From positions 64,778 to 128,777 of the forward strand of contig NZ_RYZH01000012.1 of assembly GCF_003977685.1 (NCBI RefSeq): a DNA stretch of 64,000 nt, given 5' to 3'. The notes under the pieces were generated by a model that saw nothing but the letters and a program-made list of their open reading frames with translations, ran no database searches and was not told the DNA's origin. A program made the position numbers and the translations under genes. This DNA is from Tautonia sociabilis. GTDB taxonomy: Bacteria > Planctomycetota > Planctomycetia > Isosphaerales > Isosphaeraceae. Below are positions 43,304-51,818 of the stretch, piece after piece (within the stretch, counting starts at the first letter, position 1; each line of letters begins with the position of its first letter).

Positions 43304-44734
43304 TCAGGCGATCAGGTCGGCCACAGGGCGGCCGAGGCCGTCCCGGGTGACGTAGAAGGGCCGCTCCTCGGTGATGATCCCGAAGCGGGGGGAGATCCCG
43401 AGCAGGTGATAGATCGTCGCGTGCAGATCCGTCACCGTCACCGGGGGAGTGATCGAGGTGTACGGCTTTTCGTCCGACGTCTCGCCGTGGACGTGGCCCC
43501 GCCGCACTCCCCCGCCGAACAGCAGGACCGAGCCGGCCCCGGTGAAGTGCCGATGGTGGCCGAAGTGGGCCAGCTCCTGGAGCTCGTCCGGCTGCTCGAC
43601 CTGGTTGGGCACGCGGCGGTCGGCCTTCCCCTCGACGAGCACCGACCGGCTGAACTCGCTGGCCAGCACAACCAGCGTCCGATCCAGCAGCCCTCGCTCC
43701 TCCAGGTCGAGCACGAGCCGGGCGACCGGGGCGTCGATCTGCCGCTTCATGTCAGCCGCCCGGGTGTGGCCGTTGTCGTGGGTGTCCCAGTTGAGGAACG
43801 GGATGTACTCGGTGGTGACCTCCACGTAGCGGGCTCCCGCCTCGACCAGGCGGCGGGCCAGCAGGCAGCCCAGGCCGAATCGGCCGGTGTTGTACTCCTT
43901 GGAGCTGGCCTCGGGCTCGGTGGCGAGGTCGAAGGCGCCGGCGGCCTCCGAGTTGAGCAGGCGGTCGGCGTTCTCCAGCGACCGGAGCATTGATTCCTTC
44001 TGATAATCCGATCCGAACGTGCCGATCGGGCTGGCGGCCAGCAGCGCCTCGTAGGCGGCCCGACGGGCCCGGAACCGGCTCGGGGTCATGCCGGCGGGGG
44101 GACGGACGACCGAGACGGCGTCGGCCGGGTCGGGGACGCGGAAGGGGCCGAACTCGGCGCCCAGGACGCCGCCGGTCTGGAAGGCCTTCAGCTCCTCGGC
44201 CTCGCCGTTGCCCTCGTAGCGCTGGCCGATATCAATATAAGCGGGCACCGCCGGGTTCCTCGGCCCCAGCGCGTAGGCAATCCAGGCGCCGAGATGAGGG
44301 GCCGCCACGCTCACCGGCGGCTCGTAGCCGGTGTGCCAGTGGAACTGGTGACGGGAATGCAGGATCGCGCCGAGGTCGGCGGCGGTGTGGGTCCGGATCA
44401 GGGTCCCCCGGTCCATCACCCGGCCGATCCGCTCCAGGCCGGCGGAGAAGGAGAGGCCGTCGACGACCGTGGGCACGCTGGGGAAGGTGCTCTCGACCTC
44501 GGCGGCCTTCATCCCGGGGCGGAAGGGGGTGTGCCGCTTGGGGTCGAAGGTCTCGGCGTGGGCCATGCCGCCTCCCATCCAGAGGACGATCACGGCGTCG
44601 GCCGTCGCGGCTCGGCGGGCGGTGTCCAGCTCCTCCTGGCCGAGCACCGGCTCGGGGCGGTTGGCCAGCAGGGCGGAGAGGGTGGCGGCGGAAGCGGTTC
44701 GGAGGAAGTCTCGGCGGTGGGAGGGGCGGTTCAT
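43304..44734 (-). CDS. DUF1501 protein (Tat-exported)
   Basis: A 476-aa DUF1501 protein, distantly related to alkaline phosphatase/sulfatase folds. The Tat signal reads RRDFLRTASAATLSALLA. Landmarks: VIVLWMGGGMAHAETFDPK near the start, LNWDTHDNGH in the middle and VVLASEFSRS. DUF1501 genes in this phylum almost always follow a DUF1549/DUF1553 cytochrome gene, as here (81 bp upstream). The molecular role is unknown; a joint extracytoplasmic complex is inferred. Confidence 0.88.
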   Translation of the reverse strand: MNRPSHRRDFLRTASAATLSALLANRPEPVLGQEELDTARRAATADAVIVLWMGGGMAHAETFDPKRHTPFRPGMKAAEVESTFPSVPTVVDGLSFSAGLERIGRVMDRGTLIRTHTAADLGAILHSRHQFHWHTGYEPPVSVAAPHLGAWIAYALGPRNPAVPAYIDIGQRYEGNGEAEELKAFQTGGVLGAEFGPFRVPDPADAVSVVRPPAGMTPSRFRARRAAYEALLAASPIGTFGSDYQKESMLRSLENADRLLNSEAAGAFDLATEPEASSKEYNTGRFGLGCLLARRLVEAGARYVEVTTEYIPFLNWDTHDNGHTRAADMKRQIDAPVARLVLDLEERGLLDRTLVVLASEFSRSVLVEGKADRRVPNQVEQPDELQELAHFGHHRHFTGAGSVLLFGGGVRRGHVHGETSDEKPYTSITPPVTVTDLHATIYHLLGISPRFGIITEERPFYVTRDGLGRPVADLIA

Positions 44735-44764
44735 CGTGCTCGTCCTCGGCTCGGCGGGCCTGGC

Positions 44765-44787
44765 GGGGGCGGGGGCGGGGGCGGGGG
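44765..44787 (+). repeat. G-quadruplex-forming G5 repeat
   Basis: Four runs of five G separated by single C. This is an ideal short-loop quadruplex motif on the plus strand (template strand for the flanking minus-strand genes), in the 81-bp gap between the DUF1549/1553 and DUF1501 genes. Confidence 0.85.
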
Positions 44788-44815
44788 CAAGAGGCGGCGG
44801 CGGGCCCGGGAGGGC

Positions 44816-47371
44816 TCAGGGGATCAGCTGGAATTCCGGAAGCATCAGGAGCGCCCAGAGCAGGTCCTCGACCCCTTCGGGGGCGGCCGGATCGCCGAGC
44901 AGGCCTCGGGAGATCTCCCGCTCCTCGGGAGCGGGGGGACGGCCGAAGCAGCGGAGGAAGAGGTCGGAGATGATGGCGTCCGGGTCGTCGCCGAGCCGGT
45001 CGAGGACGAAGGCGGCCCCCTCGGCGAGCCGGCCCGAGAGGACCTCGCCGTTGGTCAGCTCCAGCGCCTGGATCGTGGAGGCGACCGGATCGCGCCGGGT
45101 GACGACCTGCTCCCGGCTCGGGCGGCCGAGGGCGGACGACAGGGGGTCGCTGAAGGCGAGGGCGGCCCGGATCGGCCCTCCGGCGTCTCCGGTCGCCTCG
45201 AGCAGGGCGGCGGAGAGGTCGATGCCGGGATACGTGCGTCCGGCCAGGGGGAGGGAGACGGCGTGCTGCCAGCCGGCGTCATCGAAGCCGGGAAGGGCCC
45301 AGCCCTCGGCGTCGGAGGAGGACCAGAGCCAGGTTTCGTCGGTGCCGAAGCCCCAGGAGGGGGCATCCCCCTCGAAGCCGCCGACCCAGGCGATGAAGGC
45401 GGCGGGGTTCGGCCCCGCCGCCGTTCGGACGCCTCGGCCTCGGGCCGGGTCGGGCCAGTTGGTCGCCTCGGCGGCGATCACGTTCTCCCCCGGGCGGAGC
45501 AGCGCCGTGACGTCGGCCGAGACGGGCCGGCTCCAGTCGCTCCCCCGGGCGACGGGGGTGCCGTTGACAAGGAGAACCAGCTCGTTGTCGCACGTCCCGG
45601 CGATCAGGGCCCGATCGGGGACCTGGTCGAGCCGGATCACCTTGCGGAGGAAGATCGTCCCGCCGGGGTCCTTCAACGCATCGGCATGGTTCCAGATCCA
45701 GGACGCCTCGACGCGAGCGGGCCTTGGGCCTTCGGCCGGGGCGGCCCCCTCGGCCTCGGCGATGGCGGCTCGAACCGCCTGAAGCTGGCCCCCCTGGCCT
45801 CGGCCGTCGACCTTGAGCATGGCGCCGGAGGGCTCGGGCCACGAGCCGGTGACGGTCGAAAACGCGTCGAGGAACTGCTCGGCGGTCATCCGCTTGACCA
45901 GAGGCCCTCGGAAGGAATACGGCTCTCCCGGCGACGGCGGGGAGTCGAGGTGGTCGGCGGGGAGCTGGTAGGCGCCCGAGGAGGCGATCAACGCCAGAGT
46001 ATGCTTGAGATCGTAACCGTGGGAGACGAGGTCGGCGGCCAGCCAGTCGAGCAGGTCCTGGCTCCAGGGCTCTCGGTCGAGGTCGTCGAGCGGCTCGACG
46101 AGCCCCCGGCCCATGAGCTGGGCCCACAGGCGGTTGACGATGGTGCGGGCGAACCGGCCGTTGTCCGGGGAGGTGAGCAGCTCGGCCAGGCGGGCCATGC
46201 GGTCGACCCGGGGGGCGTCCGGGTCGATCGCTCCCAGCTCGGGGTAGATGAAGCCGGGCTCGGCGATCCGGCCGACCGGCTGGTCGCAGCGGTGGATCTC
46301 CAGCGACTCCTCCGAGAAGACGGCGGCCAGGGCATACGCCTCGTCCAGGGTCCAGTGGTTGACGAAGCTATCGTGGCAACTGGCGCACTTGAGGTTCGTG
46401 GCGAGGAAGACCTGGGAGACGTTCTGCGCCGCCTGGACCGGGGGGGTCTGGCTGGCGTTGACGACCCCTCGCCAGATGATCCCCTTGGTGAACCCCTCGG
46501 CGCCGGAGCCGGGGACGGGGCTGACGAGCTCCCGGGCGAAGCGGTCGTAGGGGAGGTTCTCGAAGAGGGCCCGGTAGAGCCATCGGGTGATCGAGGACCG
46601 GCCGTCGTCAATGAATCCGGTGCCGCGGTACTCGTTGCGGAGGGCGTCGTTCCAGAAGGTGAGCCAGTGGTCGGCGTAGGAGCGGCGGTTGGCGAGCAGG
46701 CGGGCGACGAGGCGATCGCGCTTGTCGGGGAGGCGGTCGCGGTCGAAGGCGTCGAGGTCCTCGGGGGAGGGGAGAAGGCCGACGAGGTCGAGGGAGGCCC
46801 TCCGGTAGAAGGCGCGGTCGGAGACGGGCTCCCAGTCGATGGCGACTCCTCGGTCGGCCAGGAATCGGGCGATGAAGCGATCGATCGGGTTGTCGAGCGG
46901 GAGGCCGGCGGGGGGAGGAGGGATCTCGGGAGATCGGGGGGCGATCGGCGCTCGTCGGAACCCGAAGTCGACGGCGTCAGGCCAGGGCATCCCGCGATCG
47001 ATCCAGGCCCGCAGCGTCTCGACCTCGTCGGGAGGCAGGGGGTCGGCGTTGGCGGGCATCCGGAGAAGCGGGTCGGGCTCGGTGATGCGCTCGACGATCA
47101 GGCTGGCGGCGGCGTCTCCTGGCTCGGCGGCCGGGCCGCCCTCGCCTCCCCGGAGCAGGGCCGCTCGGTTCTCCAGCGAAAGGCCCCCCTTGTACTTCCC
47201 CCGACCGTGGCACTTCAGGCAGCGCCCTTCCAGGATGGGGCGGATCTCTCGGTCGAACGCGGCCGAGACCGGGTCGACCTCCTGGCCGGCGGCCCCCGGC
47301 GTCTCGGCGCCAAGGAGCAAGAGAAAGAGAAGGGCGATCAGTCGGGAGGCCAGGGGAGGGCTGGGGGTCAT
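44816..47371 (-). CDS. PSCyt1/DUF1549/DUF1553 cytochrome-like protein
   Basis: An 851-aa exported protein of the planctomycete-specific cytochrome family. Signal peptide 1-29; a PSCyt1 haem c site CLKCHG near residue 52; DUF1549 from about 160 to 350 with a second CASCHD site; DUF1553 from about 400, here split by a CBM-like insertion (about 540-700, IWNHADALKDPGG, TWLWSSSDAEGWALPGF) before the C-terminal LFLRCFGRPPAPEERE. The insertion makes it unlike the commonest layout. Likely periplasmic, possibly linked to polysaccharide oxidation. Operon with DUF1501 downstream. Confidence 0.87.
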   Translation of the reverse strand: MTPSPPLASRLIALLFLLLLGAETPGAAGQEVDPVSAAFDREIRPILEGRCLKCHGRGKYKGGLSLENRAALLRGGEGGPAAEPGDAAASLIVERITEPDPLLRMPANADPLPPDEVETLRAWIDRGMPWPDAVDFGFRRAPIAPRSPEIPPPPAGLPLDNPIDRFIARFLADRGVAIDWEPVSDRAFYRRASLDLVGLLPSPEDLDAFDRDRLPDKRDRLVARLLANRRSYADHWLTFWNDALRNEYRGTGFIDDGRSSITRWLYRALFENLPYDRFARELVSPVPGSGAEGFTKGIIWRGVVNASQTPPVQAAQNVSQVFLATNLKCASCHDSFVNHWTLDEAYALAAVFSEESLEIHRCDQPVGRIAEPGFIYPELGAIDPDAPRVDRMARLAELLTSPDNGRFARTIVNRLWAQLMGRGLVEPLDDLDREPWSQDLLDWLAADLVSHGYDLKHTLALIASSGAYQLPADHLDSPPSPGEPYSFRGPLVKRMTAEQFLDAFSTVTGSWPEPSGAMLKVDGRGQGGQLQAVRAAIAEAEGAAPAEGPRPARVEASWIWNHADALKDPGGTIFLRKVIRLDQVPDRALIAGTCDNELVLLVNGTPVARGSDWSRPVSADVTALLRPGENVIAAEATNWPDPARGRGVRTAAGPNPAAFIAWVGGFEGDAPSWGFGTDETWLWSSSDAEGWALPGFDDAGWQHAVSLPLAGRTYPGIDLSAALLEATGDAGGPIRAALAFSDPLSSALGRPSREQVVTRRDPVASTIQALELTNGEVLSGRLAEGAAFVLDRLGDDPDAIISDLFLRCFGRPPAPEEREISRGLLGDPAAPEGVEDLLWALLMLPEFQLIP

Positions 47372-47466
47372 CGAGGCACCTCGGGGCTCAGATCCGGGCG
47401 GGCCGACGGGGGGCGGGGCCGGCCGCCTCCGGAGAGGGGGCGGCCGGTCGAGGGGGGGAGGGGGGG

Positions 47467-47910
47467 TTACTGGAGGTCGAAGTCGAAGGTGTTGCGCCCG
47501 CGCTCGACGGTCCGGGTAAGGCCGGAGGTGGACGGGTCCTGGTACTTCTGGGGAAGCTTCGAGGTCAGTGGGACGGGCTCCCCCGGCAGCGCGGAGTTCA
47601 TGGCTTCGGGGTCGATGTCGCTGATGGCGATCTTGTATTCCCCCAGCTCGGCGCCGTCGTTGGGCTCGCGGGTCTGGAGCTCGTAGGAGCCGTCCGGGCC
47701 GATGGTCCCCACGGCGTTCGCCCGCTCGGGGTCGGTGGAGATGAAGGAGACCGACCCCGATTCGAGCGGCTGTCCCTGGTAGGTCACCGTGCCCGAGACG
47801 CGGGCCATCTCCGGGCCGGAACTGCCGCAGCCCGGGGCGACGACCGCCAGGGCGACGGCAAGGCCGAGCTTCGAGAACGATCGCCGGATTCCGATTCGAT
47901 CAATCACCAC
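47467..47910 (-). CDS. Small transthyretin-like lipoprotein
   Basis: A 147-aa exported protein. The N-terminus (LAVALAVVAPGC) carries a weak lipobox with Cys28. The mature part ARVSGTVTYQGQPLESGSVSFIS is the carboxypeptidase-regulatory/transthyretin-like beta sandwich that planctomycetes encode next to DUF1559 genes. It starts 84 bp downstream of the DUF1559 gene and precedes the DUF1549/1553 gene by 95 bp. Function unknown; probably surface or envelope binding. Confidence 0.85.
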   Translation of the reverse strand: MVIDRIGIRRSFSKLGLAVALAVVAPGCGSSGPEMARVSGTVTYQGQPLESGSVSFISTDPERANAVGTIGPDGSYELQTREPNDGAELGEYKIAISDIDPEAMNSALPGEPVPLTSKLPQKYQDPSTSGLTRTVERGRNTFDFDLQ

Positions 47911-47994
47911 CCGATGTCTCCCAGGAGGGGGCCCCGCCGCGGCCCGGGCCGGAGGGCGCCGGGTCGCGGCGGGGCCGGTTCCGTGACGTTCGGA

Positions 47995-49050
47995 TCAGTA
48001 GGCGTCCGCGGAGATGATCTCGCCCTGCTTCCGGGTGCTCAGGGCCTGGTAGATGTTGAAGTTGATCGTCTCCTTGATGAACTTCACCGAGCCGTCGGCC
48101 ATGGCGAAGTTGGCGCCGCCGGGATGGAGGCTCCGGAAGGTGATCTGCTTGGTCCAGTTGCCGACGTCCGGGTAGGTGCCGTTGGAGGCGACCCGCTTGA
48201 AGTTCAACGGGACGGCCGTCGAGCCGACCGACTGGTTGGCGTGGCACCAGGAGTTCCACCGGGTGACCCGGCGGATCTGCTCGCCGGCGAGGAACGTGTT
48301 CGAGGTGCCGTCTCGGATGCTGTCGATGCCGACGTTGGACCCCCAGGCCCAGAAGATGCCGCTGCCGGCGGTGGTGCCGTTGTCATGCTGCTCGTTGGAG
48401 AGCCGATTGTGGCCCAACTGCGGCAGCCGGCAGTAGCGCCCGGTGTCGGAGCAGAGGATCAACTGGCCGTTGCGCGGATCGCCCAGGCTGCCGGAGCAGG
48501 CCAGGCAGTTGTCGCCCATGTTGCCGACGTAGGAGGTGCCAGCGGCGGGGCTGTCCCAGATCTCGTCGGCGTTGGTGGTGTCGATGGGATCGCTGTCGTC
48601 GCTGGGGCAGATCAGCGAGTTGATCACCGTCTCGCGAACCGTGGCGTTCTGATGACCCATGTACTGGGGGTTCCAGCGCCAGCCGCCGCCGAGGTTGGTG
48701 CCCCACATGATGCTGAAATTGACGGCGTTGTACAGGGACTGCTGCTCCATCTGGGGAGTCAGCAACACCAGCCAGCTGGAATTGTTCCAGGCCAGGCCCG
48801 TGGCCGGCCCGAAGACCGGGTGGAGATACATGCCCGTGGGGAATTTGCCCACGACGTCATGGTAGTTGTGGCAGGCCAGCGCGAGCTGCTTGAGATTGTT
48901 GGTGCACTGAGCGCGTCGGGCGGCCTCTCGGGCCGACTGCACCGCCGGGAGCAGCAGGGCGATGAGCACACCGATAATGGCGATGACGACCAGCAATTCG
49001 ATGAGCGTGAAGCCGAGCCGGCGCGATCGCGTCCGGATCTCCTGATTCAT
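47995..49050 (-). CDS. DUF1559 pseudopilin-like protein
   Basis: A 351-aa protein with a type IV prepilin N-terminus: basic leader, cleavage between G13 and F14 (RRLGFTLIELLVV), then a hydrophobic helix to about residue 38. The DUF1559 domain (SBP_bac_10) follows, with TNNLKQLALACHNYHD, DGTSNTFLAGEQ, the HPGGANFAMADGSVKF box and the C-terminal STRKQGEIISADAY. Planctomycetes hold dozens of these; the role is unknown, probably envelope-associated fibres or scaffolds. First gene of a four-gene minus-strand set. ATG 49050 is fixed by the prepilin leader. Confidence 0.92.
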   Translation of the reverse strand: MNQEIRTRSRRLGFTLIELLVVIAIIGVLIALLLPAVQSAREAARRAQCTNNLKQLALACHNYHDVVGKFPTGMYLHPVFGPATGLAWNNSSWLVLLTPQMEQQSLYNAVNFSIMWGTNLGGGWRWNPQYMGHQNATVRETVINSLICPSDDSDPIDTTNADEIWDSPAAGTSYVGNMGDNCLACSGSLGDPRNGQLILCSDTGRYCRLPQLGHNRLSNEQHDNGTTAGSGIFWAWGSNVGIDSIRDGTSNTFLAGEQIRRVTRWNSWCHANQSVGSTAVPLNFKRVASNGTYPDVGNWTKQITFRSLHPGGANFAMADGSVKFIKETINFNIYQALSTRKQGEIISADAY

Positions 49051-49697
49051 GGTCGGATCCCCTTGCCCTTGGGAGTGAACGGACCGAAGCGGACCATTCA
49101 GACCGAGTTGGGCCTCGACGTGTCCCTCCCCGGCGCCGAGCACGCTCGGGCCGGACACCGAATCCCCTCCCCGGCAATCCCTCCGAGGACATCGAAGATT
49201 TGGTGACGAAACACATTTGTTTGACCCAAGAGCGATTACACGGAAGAACCGCATCGATTGCAAGAACCAAAAACGCGCAAGGCCCGTCCCTTATTCCGAT
49301 CGCGACGGCCCAGCCGGCGGGGCTCGGCTCGGCCCGGCCGCGATCCGGAGCGTCCGGCACGCGCACGCGATCCCCGCTCCCACCCTCCCCAGGTCCGGCA
49401 TCAGGCCGGGGCGATCCGATCACAAGAGCGACTCGGGCGATCCGACCTGGCGGCCGACGCCCCCCTCGCCGAGATCCTCCGCCCCCCGGCCTGTCCCTCC
49501 CCTGGCCGTCGGCGAAGAACAGCGGTCCTGCAATTCCTGATCGCAGGATTGCCACGGCGACCGGCGCCGGCGATGATGATCGCGCCGATCGCGGGCCGGG
49601 TCCCCGGCTCGGGTCGTGTCGATCCGGGGTCACGACACCTCTTCCGCAACTCGGCCCGCGACCCGGCGTTCCCCCATCAGATCCAAGGGAGGCTGCG
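49051..49697. other. Divergent intergenic region
   Basis: 647 bp between the DUF1559 gene (minus) and a small exported-protein gene (plus). 49195-49290 is unusually AT-rich and holds the candidate promoter for the minus operon. The rest (49300-49690) is GC-rich without a supportable gene. Confidence 0.55.
49235..49263 (-). promoter_or_regulatory. Candidate sigma-70 promoter for the DUF1559 operon
   Basis: On the minus strand: TTGCAA (49263-49258), 17-nt spacer, TGTAAT (49240-49235). The leader to ATG 49050 would be about 180 nt. Confidence 0.45.
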
Positions 49698-50096
49698 GTG
49701 AAGCGACGAACGGACACTCCTCGGCGAATGATGGTCGCGGTGTTGCTGGCGTTCCTGTCCCTGGGGTCTTCGGCCCTCGCGGCGGACGCGACCGGGACCT
49801 GGACCTGGACGGTCCAGCGCGGCGACAACACGATCGAGCAGACCCTGAAGCTCAAGCAGGACGGGGAGAAGCTGACCGGCACCATCAGCGGACGCCAGGG
49901 CGGCGAAACCGAGATCGAGGACGGCAAGGTCTCGGAAGACACGATCACCTTCAAGGTGACTCGAGAATTCAACGGCAACCGGTTCGTGATCTCGTATCAG
50001 GGCAAGGTGGACGACGAGACGATCAAGGGGGAAATCTCGTTCGATCGCCAGGGAGAGACGGTCAAGCGTCCCTGGGAAGCGAAGCGAGCCGAGTGA
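49698..50096 (+). CDS. Small exported beta-rich protein, planctomycete-type
   Basis: A 132-aa protein with a signal peptide (to about residue 29, SSALAAD). The mature part TGTWTWTVQRGDNTIEQTLKLKQDGEKLTGTISGR is a repeated up-down beta pattern ending VKRPWEAKRAE, a lipocalin-like look. Similar small proteins are frequent in planctomycetes without known role. The start is a GTG at 49698, supported by AAGGGAGG 6 nt upstream; ATG 49728 is the alternative. Convergent with the RidA gene. Confidence 0.8.
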   Translation: MKRRTDTPRRMMVAVLLAFLSLGSSALAADATGTWTWTVQRGDNTIEQTLKLKQDGEKLTGTISGRQGGETEIEDGKVSEDTITFKVTREFNGNRFVISYQGKVDDETIKGEISFDRQGETVKRPWEAKRAE

Positions 50097-50233
50097 TCGC
50101 CCTCGCCCCTGACCTCATCCTCGACCGGCGATGATCGCCCGCCCCCCACCGCCGCCGGGCCCCGTTGGGTCGGGTCCGCCCGCCGGTGAGGGCTCGACGA
50201 CCTCTTCTCCGGCTTCATCGCCCGAATCGCCCA

Positions 50234-50277
50234 ACGGCCCAGGTCGACCGCCGGTTCTCGGGATCGACCTGGGCCGT
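50234..50277. terminator. Bidirectional hairpin, 14-bp perfect stem
   Basis: ACGGCCCAGGTCGA (50234-50247), 16-nt loop, TCGACCTGGGCCGT (50264-50277). It lies between convergent genes ending at 50096 and 50359. No T-tract; an RNA-level role other than termination is possible. Confidence 0.6.
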
Positions 50278-50358
50278 AGGGGTTGGTCGGCAACCGCAAC
50301 AACAACGGCGACGACCGAGGCGACGACCGCCGTCGCCGGGCCGTCGCCGTCCGATGGC

Positions 50359-51567
50359 CTATCGCGTCCGAGCCGCGATGAACGACGCCACCACCCGACC
50401 GCCGATCTCCCCCGAGCCGGAGTTCGGCATCAGGCAGGTTCGGACCCCCGGTCCCCGGGAGAAGTACTCGCGATAGATCGCGTTCATCGGTTGATAATCC
50501 TCCATGTCCTGGAGGTAGACGCAGCCCGAGACGATGTTCTCGAGCCCCAGGCCCGCCTCCCGGAGGATCGAGGAGTGGCGGCGGGCCATCCGGTGCACCT
50601 GGTCCCCGAGGTCCTCCCCGGGATCGGGCCCGATCCCGGAGAGGCCGGAGAGATAGAGCGTGTCGCCGGCCCAGACGGCGGGGCTGGCGACCACCGCCCC
50701 GTCCAGCCCCTCCTCCGCCTCGACGACCCGGACCACCGCTCGACCGTCGAGGTCGGTGGTGGCGATGCAGGTGATCTCGACGTGGGACCCGCCGGGGATC
50801 CAGTCGACCGCCACGGTGGCGCAGGCGGGCTCATTCCCGTCGTCGAAGAACTCGCCGTAGACCGCGCTGGCCGCCGCGACGTTGGCGGGATCATCCAGGA
50901 ACACGTGGCTCATGACCACGTGCTCGAAGCCCAGGCCCGCCTGGCGGAGCGTCGCCTCGACGTTCCGCATCGCCTGGCGGACCTGTTCCTCGAACCCTTC
51001 GGGGTGGCCGCCGCCGGGGAGCTGGTCCCCCTTGCCCGAGATGTAGAGGGTGTCGCCGGCCAGGATCCCCGGGCTGAACGGGAACCCGCCGGGGGGATCG
51101 CCGATGCGACGTCGTTCCGAGGGGTCGCTGTAGGCGATGCAGGTGATCTCCAGCCGGGACTCTCCCGGGACCTGCGCGACGCCAAGCGTGGTCCGAGCCG
51201 GGGGGTCTTCCGGGAAGAATTTTGCATATTCCGTGTTGAATTCGTCATACATCTCGGGATCTTCGAGATAGACGAACGACTTGACGACGTCCCCCAGATC
51301 GAGGCCGGCCTGTTGCAAGGTCCCCCGGACCTCGTTGAGGCAGTTGGCGACCTTCTCCGGGAAGTCCTCGTTGGGGCGGTAGTCTCCCTTGCCCGCGACA
51401 TAGACGGTCTTGCCCACCATGATCCCGGGGGCGAAGAGGCCCGTCGGGCGTGCTCCGTCCCGAGTGAGGAACCGCTTCTCGGGGGGCTGGGCCGCGGCCG
51501 GATCGCCCGATCCGAGGGCGATCGCGATCGCGATGACGGGGAGCACGATGATTCCGGATCGTTCCAT
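50359..51567 (-). CDS. Exported protein with three tandem RidA domains
   Basis: A 402-aa protein: signal peptide (1-26, AIAIALGSGDPAAA) followed by three RidA/YjgF folds at about 38-147, 161-272 and 290-400. Each repeat has the pattern GxTxYxSGKG, helix with AGL..VV, and a closing strand EITCIA-like. RidA proteins are normally single-domain homotrimers that hydrolyse enamines/imines released by PLP enzymes, with substrate bound by an Arg. By eye that Arg is kept in domain 1 (R125, PARTT) and domain 3 (R376, VRTC) but is Cys249 in domain 2. The protein may thus be a single-chain trimer. ATG 51567. Divergent from the amidohydrolase and PLP-enzyme genes. Confidence 0.85.
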   Translation of the reverse strand: MERSGIIVLPVIAIAIALGSGDPAAAQPPEKRFLTRDGARPTGLFAPGIMVGKTVYVAGKGDYRPNEDFPEKVANCLNEVRGTLQQAGLDLGDVVKSFVYLEDPEMYDEFNTEYAKFFPEDPPARTTLGVAQVPGESRLEITCIAYSDPSERRRIGDPPGGFPFSPGILAGDTLYISGKGDQLPGGGHPEGFEEQVRQAMRNVEATLRQAGLGFEHVVMSHVFLDDPANVAAASAVYGEFFDDGNEPACATVAVDWIPGGSHVEITCIATTDLDGRAVVRVVEAEEGLDGAVVASPAVWAGDTLYLSGLSGIGPDPGEDLGDQVHRMARRHSSILREAGLGLENIVSGCVYLQDMEDYQPMNAIYREYFSRGPGVRTCLMPNSGSGEIGGRVVASFIAARTR

Positions 51568-51818
51568 GCCGCTTCCTCTCCTTCGACGAGGCTGGAGGGA
51601 TCATCCGACGACTCGGAGGGCGAGTCTAGCAGCCCGACCGGCCTCGAGCCATCGTTCCCCCCGGGGCCGGGGGATCACCGTCACGGGCCGGACGACGACG
51701 CCTCGGGCCCTCCCCCGTCCCCCGACGATCTCCCAGTCGATTGACCCGGGGGGTCCCATGACGCAGCATAGCGGGGGCCGGGATGGACCACCAAGACTCT
51801 TGTCGCACCGAGGGCTCC

